Assembly: GCA_955652195.1 (NCBI GenBank)
Contig: CATPBC010000381.1
Coordinates: forward strand, 1 to 16,945
Reading direction: 5' to 3'
Length of the DNA stretch: 16,945 nt
From: an uncultured Xanthobacteraceae bacterium
Lineage (GTDB): Bacteria; Pseudomonadota; Alphaproteobacteria; Rhizobiales; Xanthobacteraceae
The position numbers and the translations under genes are program-made. The notes beneath the pieces were generated by a model. That model worked only from the letters and a program-made list of their open reading frames with translations, had not been told where the DNA came from and ran no database searches. Of this stretch, positions 6,963 through 13,434 are shown piece by piece. Position 1 is the stretch's first letter. The number at the start of each line of letters is the position of its first letter.

Positions 6963-8738
6963 GTGATTCACTCGCTGCTGTCGCGGCATGCCGTCATCCT
7001 CGGCATTGCCTTAGCTTTGAGCTTTCCCTCCTTTGCCGCGCCGGTGCCGGCACAACAGCTGGCGCCTGAAAATGCCGCCGGCAGCTATTTGGCGGCGCGC
7101 CATGCCGGCGCGGAACGAGATTCCGCGCGAGCGGCGGCCTATTACCGCGACGTGCTGAAGCTCGATCCGCGCAACCCGGATCTGCTCAGCCGCACCTTTC
7201 TCTCAGTGCTGACGGAGGGCAATGTCGAAGAGGCAAGCAAGCTTGGCGAACGCCTGCTCACCCTGGACCGCAACGATCGTATTTCACGTCTCGCGGTCGG
7301 CGTGCGCGATCTCAAGCAGAAGCGCTACGCCTCGGCGCGGCAAAACTTGGCGCAGTCGGTCCGCGGTCCGGTCACCGATCTGACGGCGGCGCTGTTGTCG
7401 GCGTGGGCGCAAGCCGGTGCCGGCGATAGCCGTGGCGCGGTCGAGACGCTGGACAAACTGTCCGGGCCGGATTGGTACGGCATCTTCAAGGATCTGCATG
7501 CCGGACTCATTCTCGATCTCGCCAACGACAAAAAAGGCGCCGGCAAGCGCTTCGCCAGCGCTTACAAATCCGATCCGCAGGCGCTGCGCACAGTGCAGGC
7601 CTATGGGCATTATCTGTCGCGCACCGGCAGTAAGGACGAAGCGCTGAAGATCTACAGCGATTTCGCCAAAGTGCTGCCGGATCATCCGGTGGTCAATCAG
7701 GAAGTCCGCGAGATATCCGCAGGTTCGAAGCTGCCGCCGCTGGTCGATTCGCCGCATGCTGGTGCCGCCGAAGCGCTTTATGGACTCGGCGCCTCAATCG
7801 GCCGTCGTGGCGGGGAGGATCTCGCATTGATCTACCTGCAGCTTGCGCTCTATCTCGAGCCGGCGCATCCGTTGGCGCTGCTTTCGCTCGGCGATCTCTA
7901 TGAGCAGATCAAAAAGCCGGACCTCGCGATCAAGGCCTATGAGCGAATTCCGGCGAGTTCGGTGCTGGCGCGCAACGCGCAGATCCAGATGGCGGTGGAC
8001 CTCGATGCGCTCGAGCGTACCGAGGAGGCCAAGAAGCTTCTCGAACGCGTGATTGCCGAGCGTCCCAGGGACACCGAAGCGATCGTCGAGCTCGGCAACA
8101 TCCAACGCGCCCGCAAGAATTTTGCCGACTGCGCGGACACCTACGGCAAGGCAATCGATACCGTGCCCAACCCGGAGAAGGCCAATTGGGTGATGTTCTA
8201 CTTCCGTGGCATCTGCTACGAGCGCTCGCACCAGTGGCCGGCCGCTGAAGCCGATATGAAGAAGGCGCTCAGCCTGTATCCGGATCAGCCGCTTGTACTC
8301 AATTATCTCGGCTATTCATGGGTCGACCAGGGCGTCCATATGGACGAGGGGATGGACATGATCCGCCGCGCCGTCGAGCAGCGGCCCGACGATGGCTATA
8401 TCGTCGACTCGCTCGGTTGGGCCTATTACCGCATCGGCAATTATGACGAGGCAGTAAAAAATCTCGAGCGCGCCGTGGAGCTCAAGCCGGAGGATCCGAC
8501 CATCAATGATCATCTCGGCGATGCCTATTGGCGGATCGGGCGCACGCTCGAAGCGCATTTCCAATGGTCGCATGCCAAGGATCTCAATCCGGATCCTGAA
8601 GAACTGCCGAAGATCGAGGCCAAGCTGAAAGAGGGACTGCGTGCCGAGACGTCCTCGGCAACCTCTGCCGCAGCCGCCGACAAGCCGAGTTCTGCGGCCG
8701 ACGCCGAGAAGGCAAAAAAATCGGGCGATGGTGGCTGA
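6963..8738 (+). CDS. Exported tetratricopeptide-repeat protein
   Basis: A 591-residue protein with an N-terminal signal peptide: MIHSLLSRH, a hydrophobic core IALALSFPSF, and likely cleavage after SFA (about residue 25) or VPA (about 30). The rest is helical repeat. TPR units can be read early (SYLAARHAGAERDSARAAAYY, DVLKLDPRNPD), in the middle (LALIYLQLALYLEPAHPLAL, DLYEQIKKPDLAIKAYERI) and most clearly at the end (YLGYSWVDQGVHMDEGMDMI, SLGWAYYRIGNYDEAVKNLE, HLGDAYWRIGRTLEAHFQW). The last 35 residues are Ala/Ser/Lys-rich low complexity. It should be periplasmic or anchored, a scaffold for protein-protein contacts; no enzyme domain is visible and the partner is unknown. The neighbouring ispE starts 9 nt after its stop in the same frame, so the two are probably co-transcribed. 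I recall the order ETF-QO, TPR, ispE as conserved in Bradyrhizobiaceae. Confidence 0.9.
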   Translation: MIHSLLSRHAVILGIALALSFPSFAAPVPAQQLAPENAAGSYLAARHAGAERDSARAAAYYRDVLKLDPRNPDLLSRTFLSVLTEGNVEEASKLGERLLTLDRNDRISRLAVGVRDLKQKRYASARQNLAQSVRGPVTDLTAALLSAWAQAGAGDSRGAVETLDKLSGPDWYGIFKDLHAGLILDLANDKKGAGKRFASAYKSDPQALRTVQAYGHYLSRTGSKDEALKIYSDFAKVLPDHPVVNQEVREISAGSKLPPLVDSPHAGAAEALYGLGASIGRRGGEDLALIYLQLALYLEPAHPLALLSLGDLYEQIKKPDLAIKAYERIPASSVLARNAQIQMAVDLDALERTEEAKKLLERVIAERPRDTEAIVELGNIQRARKNFADCADTYGKAIDTVPNPEKANWVMFYFRGICYERSHQWPAAEADMKKALSLYPDQPLVLNYLGYSWVDQGVHMDEGMDMIRRAVEQRPDDGYIVDSLGWAYYRIGNYDEAVKNLERAVELKPEDPTINDHLGDAYWRIGRTLEAHFQWSHAKDLNPDPEELPKIEAKLKEGLRAETSSATSAAAADKPSSAADAEKAKKSGDGG

Positions 8739-8747
8739 GCGGCGTCC

Positions 8748-9635
8748 TTGCCCCTCGATCTCATCGACAGCGCCCCGGCCAAAATCAATCTCACGCTGCG
8801 CGTGATCGGCCGCCGCGCCGACGGTTATCATGACATTGAAAGCGTGGTGGCATTCGCCGACCTGTGCGATCGGCTATCATTGACGCCGACCGATGAGCTT
8901 GCGTTGGCGGTCGTTGGGCCGGGCGCGGGACAGACCGGAGCAGACGCCGAAAATCTTGTGCTGAAGGCCGGCCGCGCACTCGCCGCGCGCGTAGCGGGCA
9001 TCAAATTGGGCGTGTTTCGTCTGGAAAAGAACATACCGGTTGCGGCCGGACTGGGTGGCGGTTCGGCAGACGCTGCCGCGGCGCTTCGGCTCTTGGCTCA
9101 GGCCAACAATCTTGCGACCGACGACCCACGACTTATAGAGGCGGCCGGTGCGACCGGCGCTGACGTGCCGGTCTGCCTCGATCCGCGCCCGCGGCTGATG
9201 CGCGGTATTGGCGATATCCTGTCGGCGCCGCTGCCGCTTCCGCGCCTCTCTGCGGTTCTGGTCAATCCTGGCGTCGCGCTGTCGACCAAATTAGTATTTT
9301 CCGGTTGGACGCACTCAGCACATCCGGCCCAGCCATTAGACTCTGCCGTTTTGCCGAAGAGGCAGAGCGAGGAGCAGATCCTTGATTGGCTGGCAGGCCA
9401 CCCCAACGATCTGGAGGCGCCTGCTACCGCGCTGGCGCCGGCCATCGCACATGTGCTTGCCGCACTGCGATCTCTCCCCGGCTGCCGCCTTGCCCGCATG
9501 TCGGGTTCGGGTGCGACGTGCTTCGCATTGTTTTCTTCGGCCGCGGAAAGCGCAGCGGCGGCGAAAATCTTGCGCGCCAATTTTCCTCAATGGTGGATCG
9601 TCGAGACAACGCTGGGCGGCAGAGATTCCGATTGA
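8748..9635 (+). CDS. ispE: 4-diphosphocytidyl-2-C-methyl-D-erythritol kinase
   Basis: The ATP-dependent kinase of the non-mevalonate (MEP) isoprenoid pathway, phosphorylating the 2-hydroxyl of CDP-methylerythritol in the cytosol. The 295-residue protein is a GHMP kinase: the first motif APAKINLTLRV holds catalytic Lys12, GRRADGYHDI follows, the ATP loop is PVAAGLGGGSADAAAAL at 97-113, catalytic Asp139 is in GATGADVPV, and motif 3 is MSGSGATCFALF near the C-terminus. The start is TTG 8748, since APAKINL must be near the N-terminus and no ATG or GTG lies between the TPR stop and that motif. No strong Shine-Dalgarno is seen, so it may depend on coupling to the TPR gene 9 nt upstream. It converges on the polyprenyl synthase with 40 bp between. 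The products of that enzyme use IspE-derived precursors. Confidence 0.96.
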   Translation: MPLDLIDSAPAKINLTLRVIGRRADGYHDIESVVAFADLCDRLSLTPTDELALAVVGPGAGQTGADAENLVLKAGRALAARVAGIKLGVFRLEKNIPVAAGLGGGSADAAAALRLLAQANNLATDDPRLIEAAGATGADVPVCLDPRPRLMRGIGDILSAPLPLPRLSAVLVNPGVALSTKLVFSGWTHSAHPAQPLDSAVLPKRQSEEQILDWLAGHPNDLEAPATALAPAIAHVLAALRSLPGCRLARMSGSGATCFALFSSAAESAAAAKILRANFPQWWIVETTLGGRDSD

Positions 9636-9675
9636 TTCGCGCTGAGCGAAAGTTCAGATCGCGGCTGCATATTTG

Positions 9676-10686
9676 CTAATGCGTGCGCGCGATGCAGAAG
9701 TCGACCGTCTCGGCCAGCGCCGCCTTCATTCTTGAATCGGGAAACAGCGCCAGCGCGTCGCGCGCGATTGCGCCATAGTGATGAGCGCGTCCGATCGTGT
9801 CCTCAAGCGCCCGATGCTTGATCATCAGTCCAATGGCGTGATCGAGATCGGCATCGGCGGCTTCGCCGTGCTCGAGCGTGCGCCGCCAGAACTCGCGTTC
9901 GGCGTCGCTGCCGCGCCGAAAGGCGAGCACGACCGGCAGAGTGATCTTACCATCGCGAAAATCATCGCCGATATTTTTGCCGAGCCGCGATGACACGCCG
10001 CCATAGTCGAGCGCGTCGTCGACCAGCTGGAAAGTGATGCCTAAATTCATTCCGAACGAGCGGCTCGCCGCCTGCTCCGCCTTCTGACCTCCGGAGAGCG
10101 CAGGACCGACTTCGCACGCTGCAGCGAACAGCTCGGCCGTCTTGGCGCGGATCACGGCGATGTATTCGTCCTCGGTGGTCGCGGTATTTTTGGCGACCGC
10201 GAGTTGCATGACCTCGCCTTCGGCGATCACGGCGGCCGCGGCGGAGAGAATTTCCAGCGCTTTGAGGCTGCCGACCTCGACCATCATCTTGAAAGCTTGG
10301 CCAAGCAGAAAGTCGCCGACCAGGACGCTCGCCTCGTTGCCCCACAGCATGCGCGCCGCAAGACGGCCGCGCCGCAGCTCGCTTTCATCGACCACGTCGT
10401 CGTGAAGGAGCGTCGCGGTGTGCATGAATTCGACCGCGGCCGCGAGCTTGATGTGACCGTCGCCGCCATAGCCGGCGAGCCGCGATAAAGCCAGCGTAAG
10501 CATCGGCCGCAGCCTTTTGCCGCCGGAATTGATCAAGTGGTTGGCGACCTCCGGAATCATCGTCACCTCGGAGCCGGTACGCGCGATAATAGTGGCGTTG
10601 ACCCGATCCATGTCGGCGGCGACGAGATCGACCAAGGGATCAATGGATGGCTCACGCGCACTTTCAAATGGTACGATGACGGCCAC
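9676..10686 (-). CDS. ispB: Polyprenyl diphosphate synthase (octaprenyl/decaprenyl type, ubiquinone side chain)
   Basis: A trans-isoprenyl diphosphate synthase that condenses isopentenyl diphosphate units to make the long side chain of ubiquinone. The 336 residues include GGKRLRP at 55-61 (IPP-binding), the first aspartate-rich motif DDVVD at 96-100 within HTATLLHDDVVDES, GDFLLGQAF, and the second aspartate-rich motif DDALD at 223-227 within FQLVDDALDYGG, followed by GKNIGDDFRDGKITLPV. The residue before the first motif set is compatible with long-chain synthases; alphaproteobacteria usually make Q10, so decaprenyl is the likely product, but chain length cannot be read reliably. Start is GTG 10686, with GGAG 9 nt upstream on the minus strand. 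Divergent from the DUF2007 gene across 224 bp. Confidence 0.93.
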   Translation of the reverse strand: MAVIVPFESAREPSIDPLVDLVAADMDRVNATIIARTGSEVTMIPEVANHLINSGGKRLRPMLTLALSRLAGYGGDGHIKLAAAVEFMHTATLLHDDVVDESELRRGRLAARMLWGNEASVLVGDFLLGQAFKMMVEVGSLKALEILSAAAAVIAEGEVMQLAVAKNTATTEDEYIAVIRAKTAELFAAACEVGPALSGGQKAEQAASRSFGMNLGITFQLVDDALDYGGVSSRLGKNIGDDFRDGKITLPVVLAFRRGSDAEREFWRRTLEHGEAADADLDHAIGLMIKHRALEDTIGRAHHYGAIARDALALFPDSRMKAALAETVDFCIARTH

Positions 10687-10910
10687 GACATCATTCTCCG
10701 GATAGGACGAGAACGGGCGGAAACGCTATGATCGCACGATAAGAACGAAGGTAATATCGGGCATATATAGATTTACCCGCGTCGGTCCGCCAGCGCCGAT
10801 TAGATCGCCTCGCTTTAGCTCGACGGAAAGGAGAATTGCCCGTGCTCTGCTTCGCCTTCTGCTTGCACCAAAATCGGGCACCCCCACTGGCGGCGCCGGG
10901 AAACTGAAAC
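10687..10910. promoter_or_regulatory. Divergent promoter region of the polyprenyl synthase and DUF2007 genes
   Basis: These 224 bp separate two divergent genes and must hold both promoters. An AT-rich island (10750-10775, containing GGTAATATC and CATATATAGATTTA) stands out from the GC-rich surroundings. I could not assign a confident -35/-10 pair for either direction. A short reading frame with a good ribosome-binding site lies at 10842-10907 and is described as a finding. Confidence 0.4.
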
Positions 10911-11141
10911 GTGCGCGAACTCGTCCGCACGACCGATCTTGTGCTTATCTCGGCGATCGAGGCGCTGCTCAACGGCGCACGGATTAGGCACGTCGTGGCC
11001 GATAACAATATGAGCGTGTTGGAAGGGTCGATCGGCATTTTCCCGCGCCGGATCCTGGTTCGCGCCGACGAAATCCAGATGGCGCGCCGCCTGCTCGAGG
11101 ACGCAGGCTTCGGCCACGAGCTTCGTCCCGATGGCCGCTGA
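10911..11141 (+). CDS. DUF2007 family small protein
   Basis: A 76-residue soluble protein beginning MRELVRTTDLVLISAIEALL and containing NMSVLEGSIGIFPRRILV, the typical DUF2007 core (a small alpha-beta fold annotated as a putative signal-transducing or regulatory protein). No function is established that I can name. Start is GTG 10911; an in-frame TGA lies only 6 nt upstream, so it cannot extend further. No strong ribosome-binding site precedes the GTG. The 3' end overlaps the start of the methyltransferase gene by 11 bp, implying co-translation. The DUF2007-methyltransferase pair beside a divergent polyprenyl synthase is, as I recall, a conserved rhizobial arrangement. Confidence 0.87.
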   Translation: MRELVRTTDLVLISAIEALLNGARIRHVVADNNMSVLEGSIGIFPRRILVRADEIQMARRLLEDAGFGHELRPDGR

Positions 11142-11898
11142 GGCCGGCCGGATCAGCGAAGATGCGCTCCTGGGCGGCAAAGTCATTTTGCGGCAGCCAG
11201 TACGCGGCCATCGCTTCGGTCACGACGCGGTGCTGCTCGCCGCAGCAACGCCAGCCCAGGCCGGCCAACATGCAGTCGAGCTTGGCTCCGGCGTCGGTGC
11301 GGCCGGACTGGTACTGGCTCGCCGCGTTGAAGGGCTCACCGTCACGCTTGTCGAACTCGATGCAGCGCTGGCGGCGCTCGCGAATGAAAACATTTTGCGC
11401 AACGCCTTGGCCGAGCGCGTGCGCGCGGTTTGTCTCGACGTCACCGCGGGCATTGCAGAATTTTCTGCTGCGGGCCTCACACCCGGCTCGGCCGATCATG
11501 TTTTGATGAATCCGCCATTCAACGCGCCCCAGAATGCGTCGCCCGACCGGGCACGCCAACTGGCGCGGAGCGCATCGCCCGGTATGCTCGAGCAGTGGGT
11601 GGACGCGGCGGCGCGGATTCTAAGGCCGCAAGGAATTCTAACCCAGATCTGGCGTGCCGACGGTCTCGCCGACGTCCTCGCCGCGCTGACCGACAAGTTC
11701 GGTGCGATCGCAATCCTACCGGTTCATCCCAAGCCAGGCGCCGCTGCGATTCGCGTGCTGGTGAGCGCAGTAAAAGGGAGCAAAGGGCTGCTAGTCTTGC
11801 TGCCCGGATTCATACTTGCCGAAACCGACAACAAACCCAGCGCGGAAGCCGAAGCCGTGTTGCGCGCTGGCGCAGCGCTCGATTTGATAAGACACTGA
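11131..11898 (+). CDS. SAM-dependent methyltransferase, tRNA1(Val) adenine-N6 (TrmN6/YfiC)-like
   Basis: A 255-residue Rossmann-fold methyltransferase. The start of the domain has the family block RQPVRGHRFGHDAVLLAAA. The SAM-binding motif I is ELGSGVG at 50-56, with acidic Glu75 in VTLVELD at the end of strand 2. The catalytic motif of N6-adenine methyltransferases, NPPF, is at 127-130. This combination is that of the TrmN6/YfiC group, which methylates A37 of tRNA1(Val); related enzymes act on other RNA or protein targets, so the substrate is inferred. ATG 11131 lies inside the DUF2007 gene. The following gene is convergent (a small membrane protein on the minus strand). No truncation seen. 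Confidence 0.88.
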   Translation: MAAEAGRISEDALLGGKVILRQPVRGHRFGHDAVLLAAATPAQAGQHAVELGSGVGAAGLVLARRVEGLTVTLVELDAALAALANENILRNALAERVRAVCLDVTAGIAEFSAAGLTPGSADHVLMNPPFNAPQNASPDRARQLARSASPGMLEQWVDAAARILRPQGILTQIWRADGLADVLAALTDKFGAIAILPVHPKPGAAAIRVLVSAVKGSKGLLVLLPGFILAETDNKPSAEAEAVLRAGAALDLIRH

Positions 11899-11960
11899 GC
11901 GGTGTCCGCGAAACCTTGGCCGATCAAGGATTCAGCGCACTGCTGCTCAAGGCTTAGGCA

Positions 11961-12077
11961 TTACGCCGGCACTGAATCGGCCGGCGCCGCCGCCTTTTGC
12001 TTCGATTCAATACGAATGGGAATGTACGAAACAGCAACAAACACGCTGACAATCATCAGAAGGAAGTAGATCTTCAT
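11961..12077 (-). CDS. Predicted 38-residue single-helix membrane protein
   Basis: On the minus strand ATG 12077 opens a frame of 39 codons ending with TAA at 11961-11963. It begins MKIYFLLMIVSVFVAVSY, a single hydrophobic helix over residues 3-20. A short basic stretch follows (IPIRIESKQK) and then an Ala/Pro tail ending DSVPA. GGAGG (12092-12088) lies 10 nt before the ATG. It fills an otherwise empty gap between a convergent methyltransferase gene and the divergent S49 peptidase, with its own upstream region. I do not recognise a family; it could equally be a small membrane regulator or an uncleaved signal-like peptide. The evidence is a ribosome-binding site, a clean helix and gene-sized placement, so it remains a prediction. 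Confidence 0.58.
   Translation of the reverse strand: MKIYFLLMIVSVFVAVSYIPIRIESKQKAAAPADSVPA
11964..11986 (+). terminator. Weak stem-loop downstream of the methyltransferase gene
   Basis: CGCCGGC (11964-11970) and GCCGGCG (11980-11986) form a perfect 7-bp inverted repeat with a 9-nt loop, 65 bp after the methyltransferase stop. On the plus strand TTTT follows 9 nt later (11995-11998), too far for a textbook intrinsic terminator. It lies inside the 3' end of the small membrane gene, so codon constraints could explain it. Confidence 0.25.
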
Positions 12078-12154
12078 TAGCCCGTCGCCTCCGCCGCAGA
12101 TGAGTGGCGTCCCCACTTCAAGCAAGAAGCGTTCCACCGCGTTAACAAACGGTT

Positions 12155-12174
12155 ACTTGAGGGCTCCCTCAAGT
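12155..12174. promoter_or_regulatory. Near-perfect 20-bp palindrome in the divergent promoter region (candidate operator)
   Basis: ACTTGAGGG (12155-12163) and CCCTCAAGT (12166-12174) are exact inverted repeats around a 2-bp centre. It lies 17 bp before the S49 peptidase ATG and 77 bp upstream of the small membrane gene on the other strand. A possible -35 (TTGAGG 12157-12162) sits inside it, spaced 17 nt from TATTTG (12180-12185), so a protein bound here could block or assist S49 transcription. It has no U-run and is not a terminator. Confidence 0.45.
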
Positions 12175-12191
12175 CATCATATTTGGGCACC

Positions 12192-13124
12192 ATGACCGAT
12201 CGCTCCACGAACGATGGCTCCACCACCGATGGCTCGACCGCGGCGAGCATTCGCGAGATTTGCAGCCGCGCGCTTCGCGGCTTGCAGACGCTCGTTCCGC
12301 AACGTTTCCGGCGCGATCGTCCGATCGTACCGGTGGTGCGGCTTACCGGAATCGTTGGCTTTTCCACCCCACTACGCCCCGGGCTGACCCTCGCCACCAT
12401 TGCGCGCACCCTCGATCGCGCATTCGCCCTTGGTCACGCCGCCGCGGTCGCGCTCGTCATCAATTCGCCCGGCGGATCGGCCGTCCAATCGCACCTGATT
12501 TTCCGCCGCATCCGCCAACTGGCCGAGCAGCATAACCGCCGCGTCATCGGTTTCATCGAAGACGCTGGCGCGTCAGGCGGCTACATGATCGCCTGCGCGG
12601 CGGACGAAATTGTGGCCGACCAGCATTCGATCGTCGGGTCGATCGGTGTCGTCGGCGGCTCGTTCGGATTCGATAAGCTGATCGCCAGGCTTGGCGTCGA
12701 ACGGCGGCTGTATACGTCGGGCGAACACAAGGCGATGCTCGATCCGTTCTTGCCGGAAAATCCGGATGACGTGGATCGGTTGAAAAAACTGCAGCGCGAA
12801 ATCCACGACGATTTCATCGCGTTGGTGAAATCGCGGCGCGCCGGCAAGCTTGCCGGGCCGCAAGACGAGCTTTTTTCAGGCGCATATTGGACCGGACGGC
12901 GGGCGTTGGAACTCGGCCTGGTTGATGCGATCGGCGATCTCCGCAGCGTTTTGCGCGAACGATTCGGCGACGAGGTCGTTACGCACCTGGTATCGGCCGA
13001 ACGCGGCTGGTTAGGCCGGCGTCTTCTTGGTGCAGGTACGCGCGAAGCGGCGCAGTTCGGTCTCGTCGAGGACGTAATTTCCGCGCTTGAAGCGCGCGCC
13101 ATCTGGGCGCGTTACGGGCTCTAA
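12192..13124 (+). CDS. S49 family serine peptidase (SppA-like, Ser/Lys dyad)
   Basis: A 310-residue SppA-type protease, the family that degrades leftover signal peptides and other membrane or misfolded substrates. The fold's motifs are VALVINSPGGSA (residues 86-97), the nucleophile Ser128 in DAGASGGYM, GSIGVVGG and Lys180 in GEHKAMLDPF. The Ser-to-Lys spacing of 52 matches single-domain bacterial SppA enzymes such as that of Bacillus subtilis (147/199). Unlike SppA, I see no N-terminal membrane helix; the first 45 residues are polar, with a DGSTTDGST repeat. It may therefore be cytosolic or bound through partners. ATG 12192 is preferred; TTG 12183 would add three residues. Neither has a clear ribosome-binding site. 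Confidence 0.92.
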   Translation: MTDRSTNDGSTTDGSTAASIREICSRALRGLQTLVPQRFRRDRPIVPVVRLTGIVGFSTPLRPGLTLATIARTLDRAFALGHAAAVALVINSPGGSAVQSHLIFRRIRQLAEQHNRRVIGFIEDAGASGGYMIACAADEIVADQHSIVGSIGVVGGSFGFDKLIARLGVERRLYTSGEHKAMLDPFLPENPDDVDRLKKLQREIHDDFIALVKSRRAGKLAGPQDELFSGAYWTGRRALELGLVDAIGDLRSVLRERFGDEVVTHLVSAERGWLGRRLLGAGTREAAQFGLVEDVISALEARAIWARYGL

Positions 13125-13208
13125 AGCATGATCCCGAAAAGTGGGAACCGGTTTTCGGAAAAGATCATGCTCAAACGAAACCGCTGGCCGTTTCGTACAA
13201 GATCGTGC
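13125..13208. repeat. Rhizobial-type intergenic palindromic mosaic repeat (RIME-like)
   Basis: It starts at the base after the S49 stop codon. The first palindrome pairs AGCATGATC (13125-13133) with GATCATGCT (13163-13171) and, inside, CCGAAAA (13134-13140) with TTTTCGG (13152-13158). A second hairpin pairs ACGAAAC (13175-13181) with GTTTCGT (13190-13196). AAGATCATGC (13161-13170) recurs as AAGATCGTGC (13199-13208). I recognise the first unit as the common Bradyrhizobium/Rhizobium intergenic repeat; copy number in this genome cannot be seen. As RNA it would fold strongly between two same-strand genes. Confidence 0.8.
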
Positions 13209-13233
13209 AGAATCGGGTCAGGAGAACAAGGCA

Positions 13234-13428
13234 ATGCCGCCACTTGTGGTTTTCGCGCTGGGAGTTCTGGGAGCCGCAGTGCTTGCACGCTGGTGCGTCA
13301 AGGAAGTACAGCGCGTCAATGCTGAGCTTGATGAGATGCGCGCCAAAGCCTCGGTCGAGCCACACGACCGCACTGTGATGCCGAAGTTAAAGCCCGATCC
13401 AAAGACTGGCGAATACCGGCCGGGCTGA
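13234..13428 (+). CDS. Small membrane-anchored hypothetical protein
   Basis: A 64-residue protein beginning MPPLVVFALGVLGAAVLARW, one transmembrane helix at about 3-20. A charged helix follows (KEVQRVNAELDEMRAK), then a short tail with KLKPDPKTGEYRPG. AGGAG at 13220-13224 precedes ATG 13234 by 9 nt, so this is the start although the frame is open from 13141 through the palindromic repeat. I do not know a function. From memory a protein of this type sits next to the S49 peptidase in several rhizobia, so it may be co-transcribed with it, but the intervening palindromic repeat could separate the two. It ends 6 bp from the stop of the opposing TctC-type gene. Confidence 0.8.
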   Translation: MPPLVVFALGVLGAAVLARWCVKEVQRVNAELDEMRAKASVEPHDRTVMPKLKPDPKTGEYRPG

Positions 13429-13434
13429 TCTCAG

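Noticed and set aside
12077..12409. 110-codon minus-strand frame over the start of the S49 gene
   Set aside because: Shadow of the S49 N-terminus; it has no coding character and would read through the divergent promoter region and palindrome.
13141..13233. Longer start for the 64-residue protein at 13141
   Set aside because: The extension is translated from the palindromic repeat and lacks a ribosome-binding site; AGGAG precedes ATG 13234.
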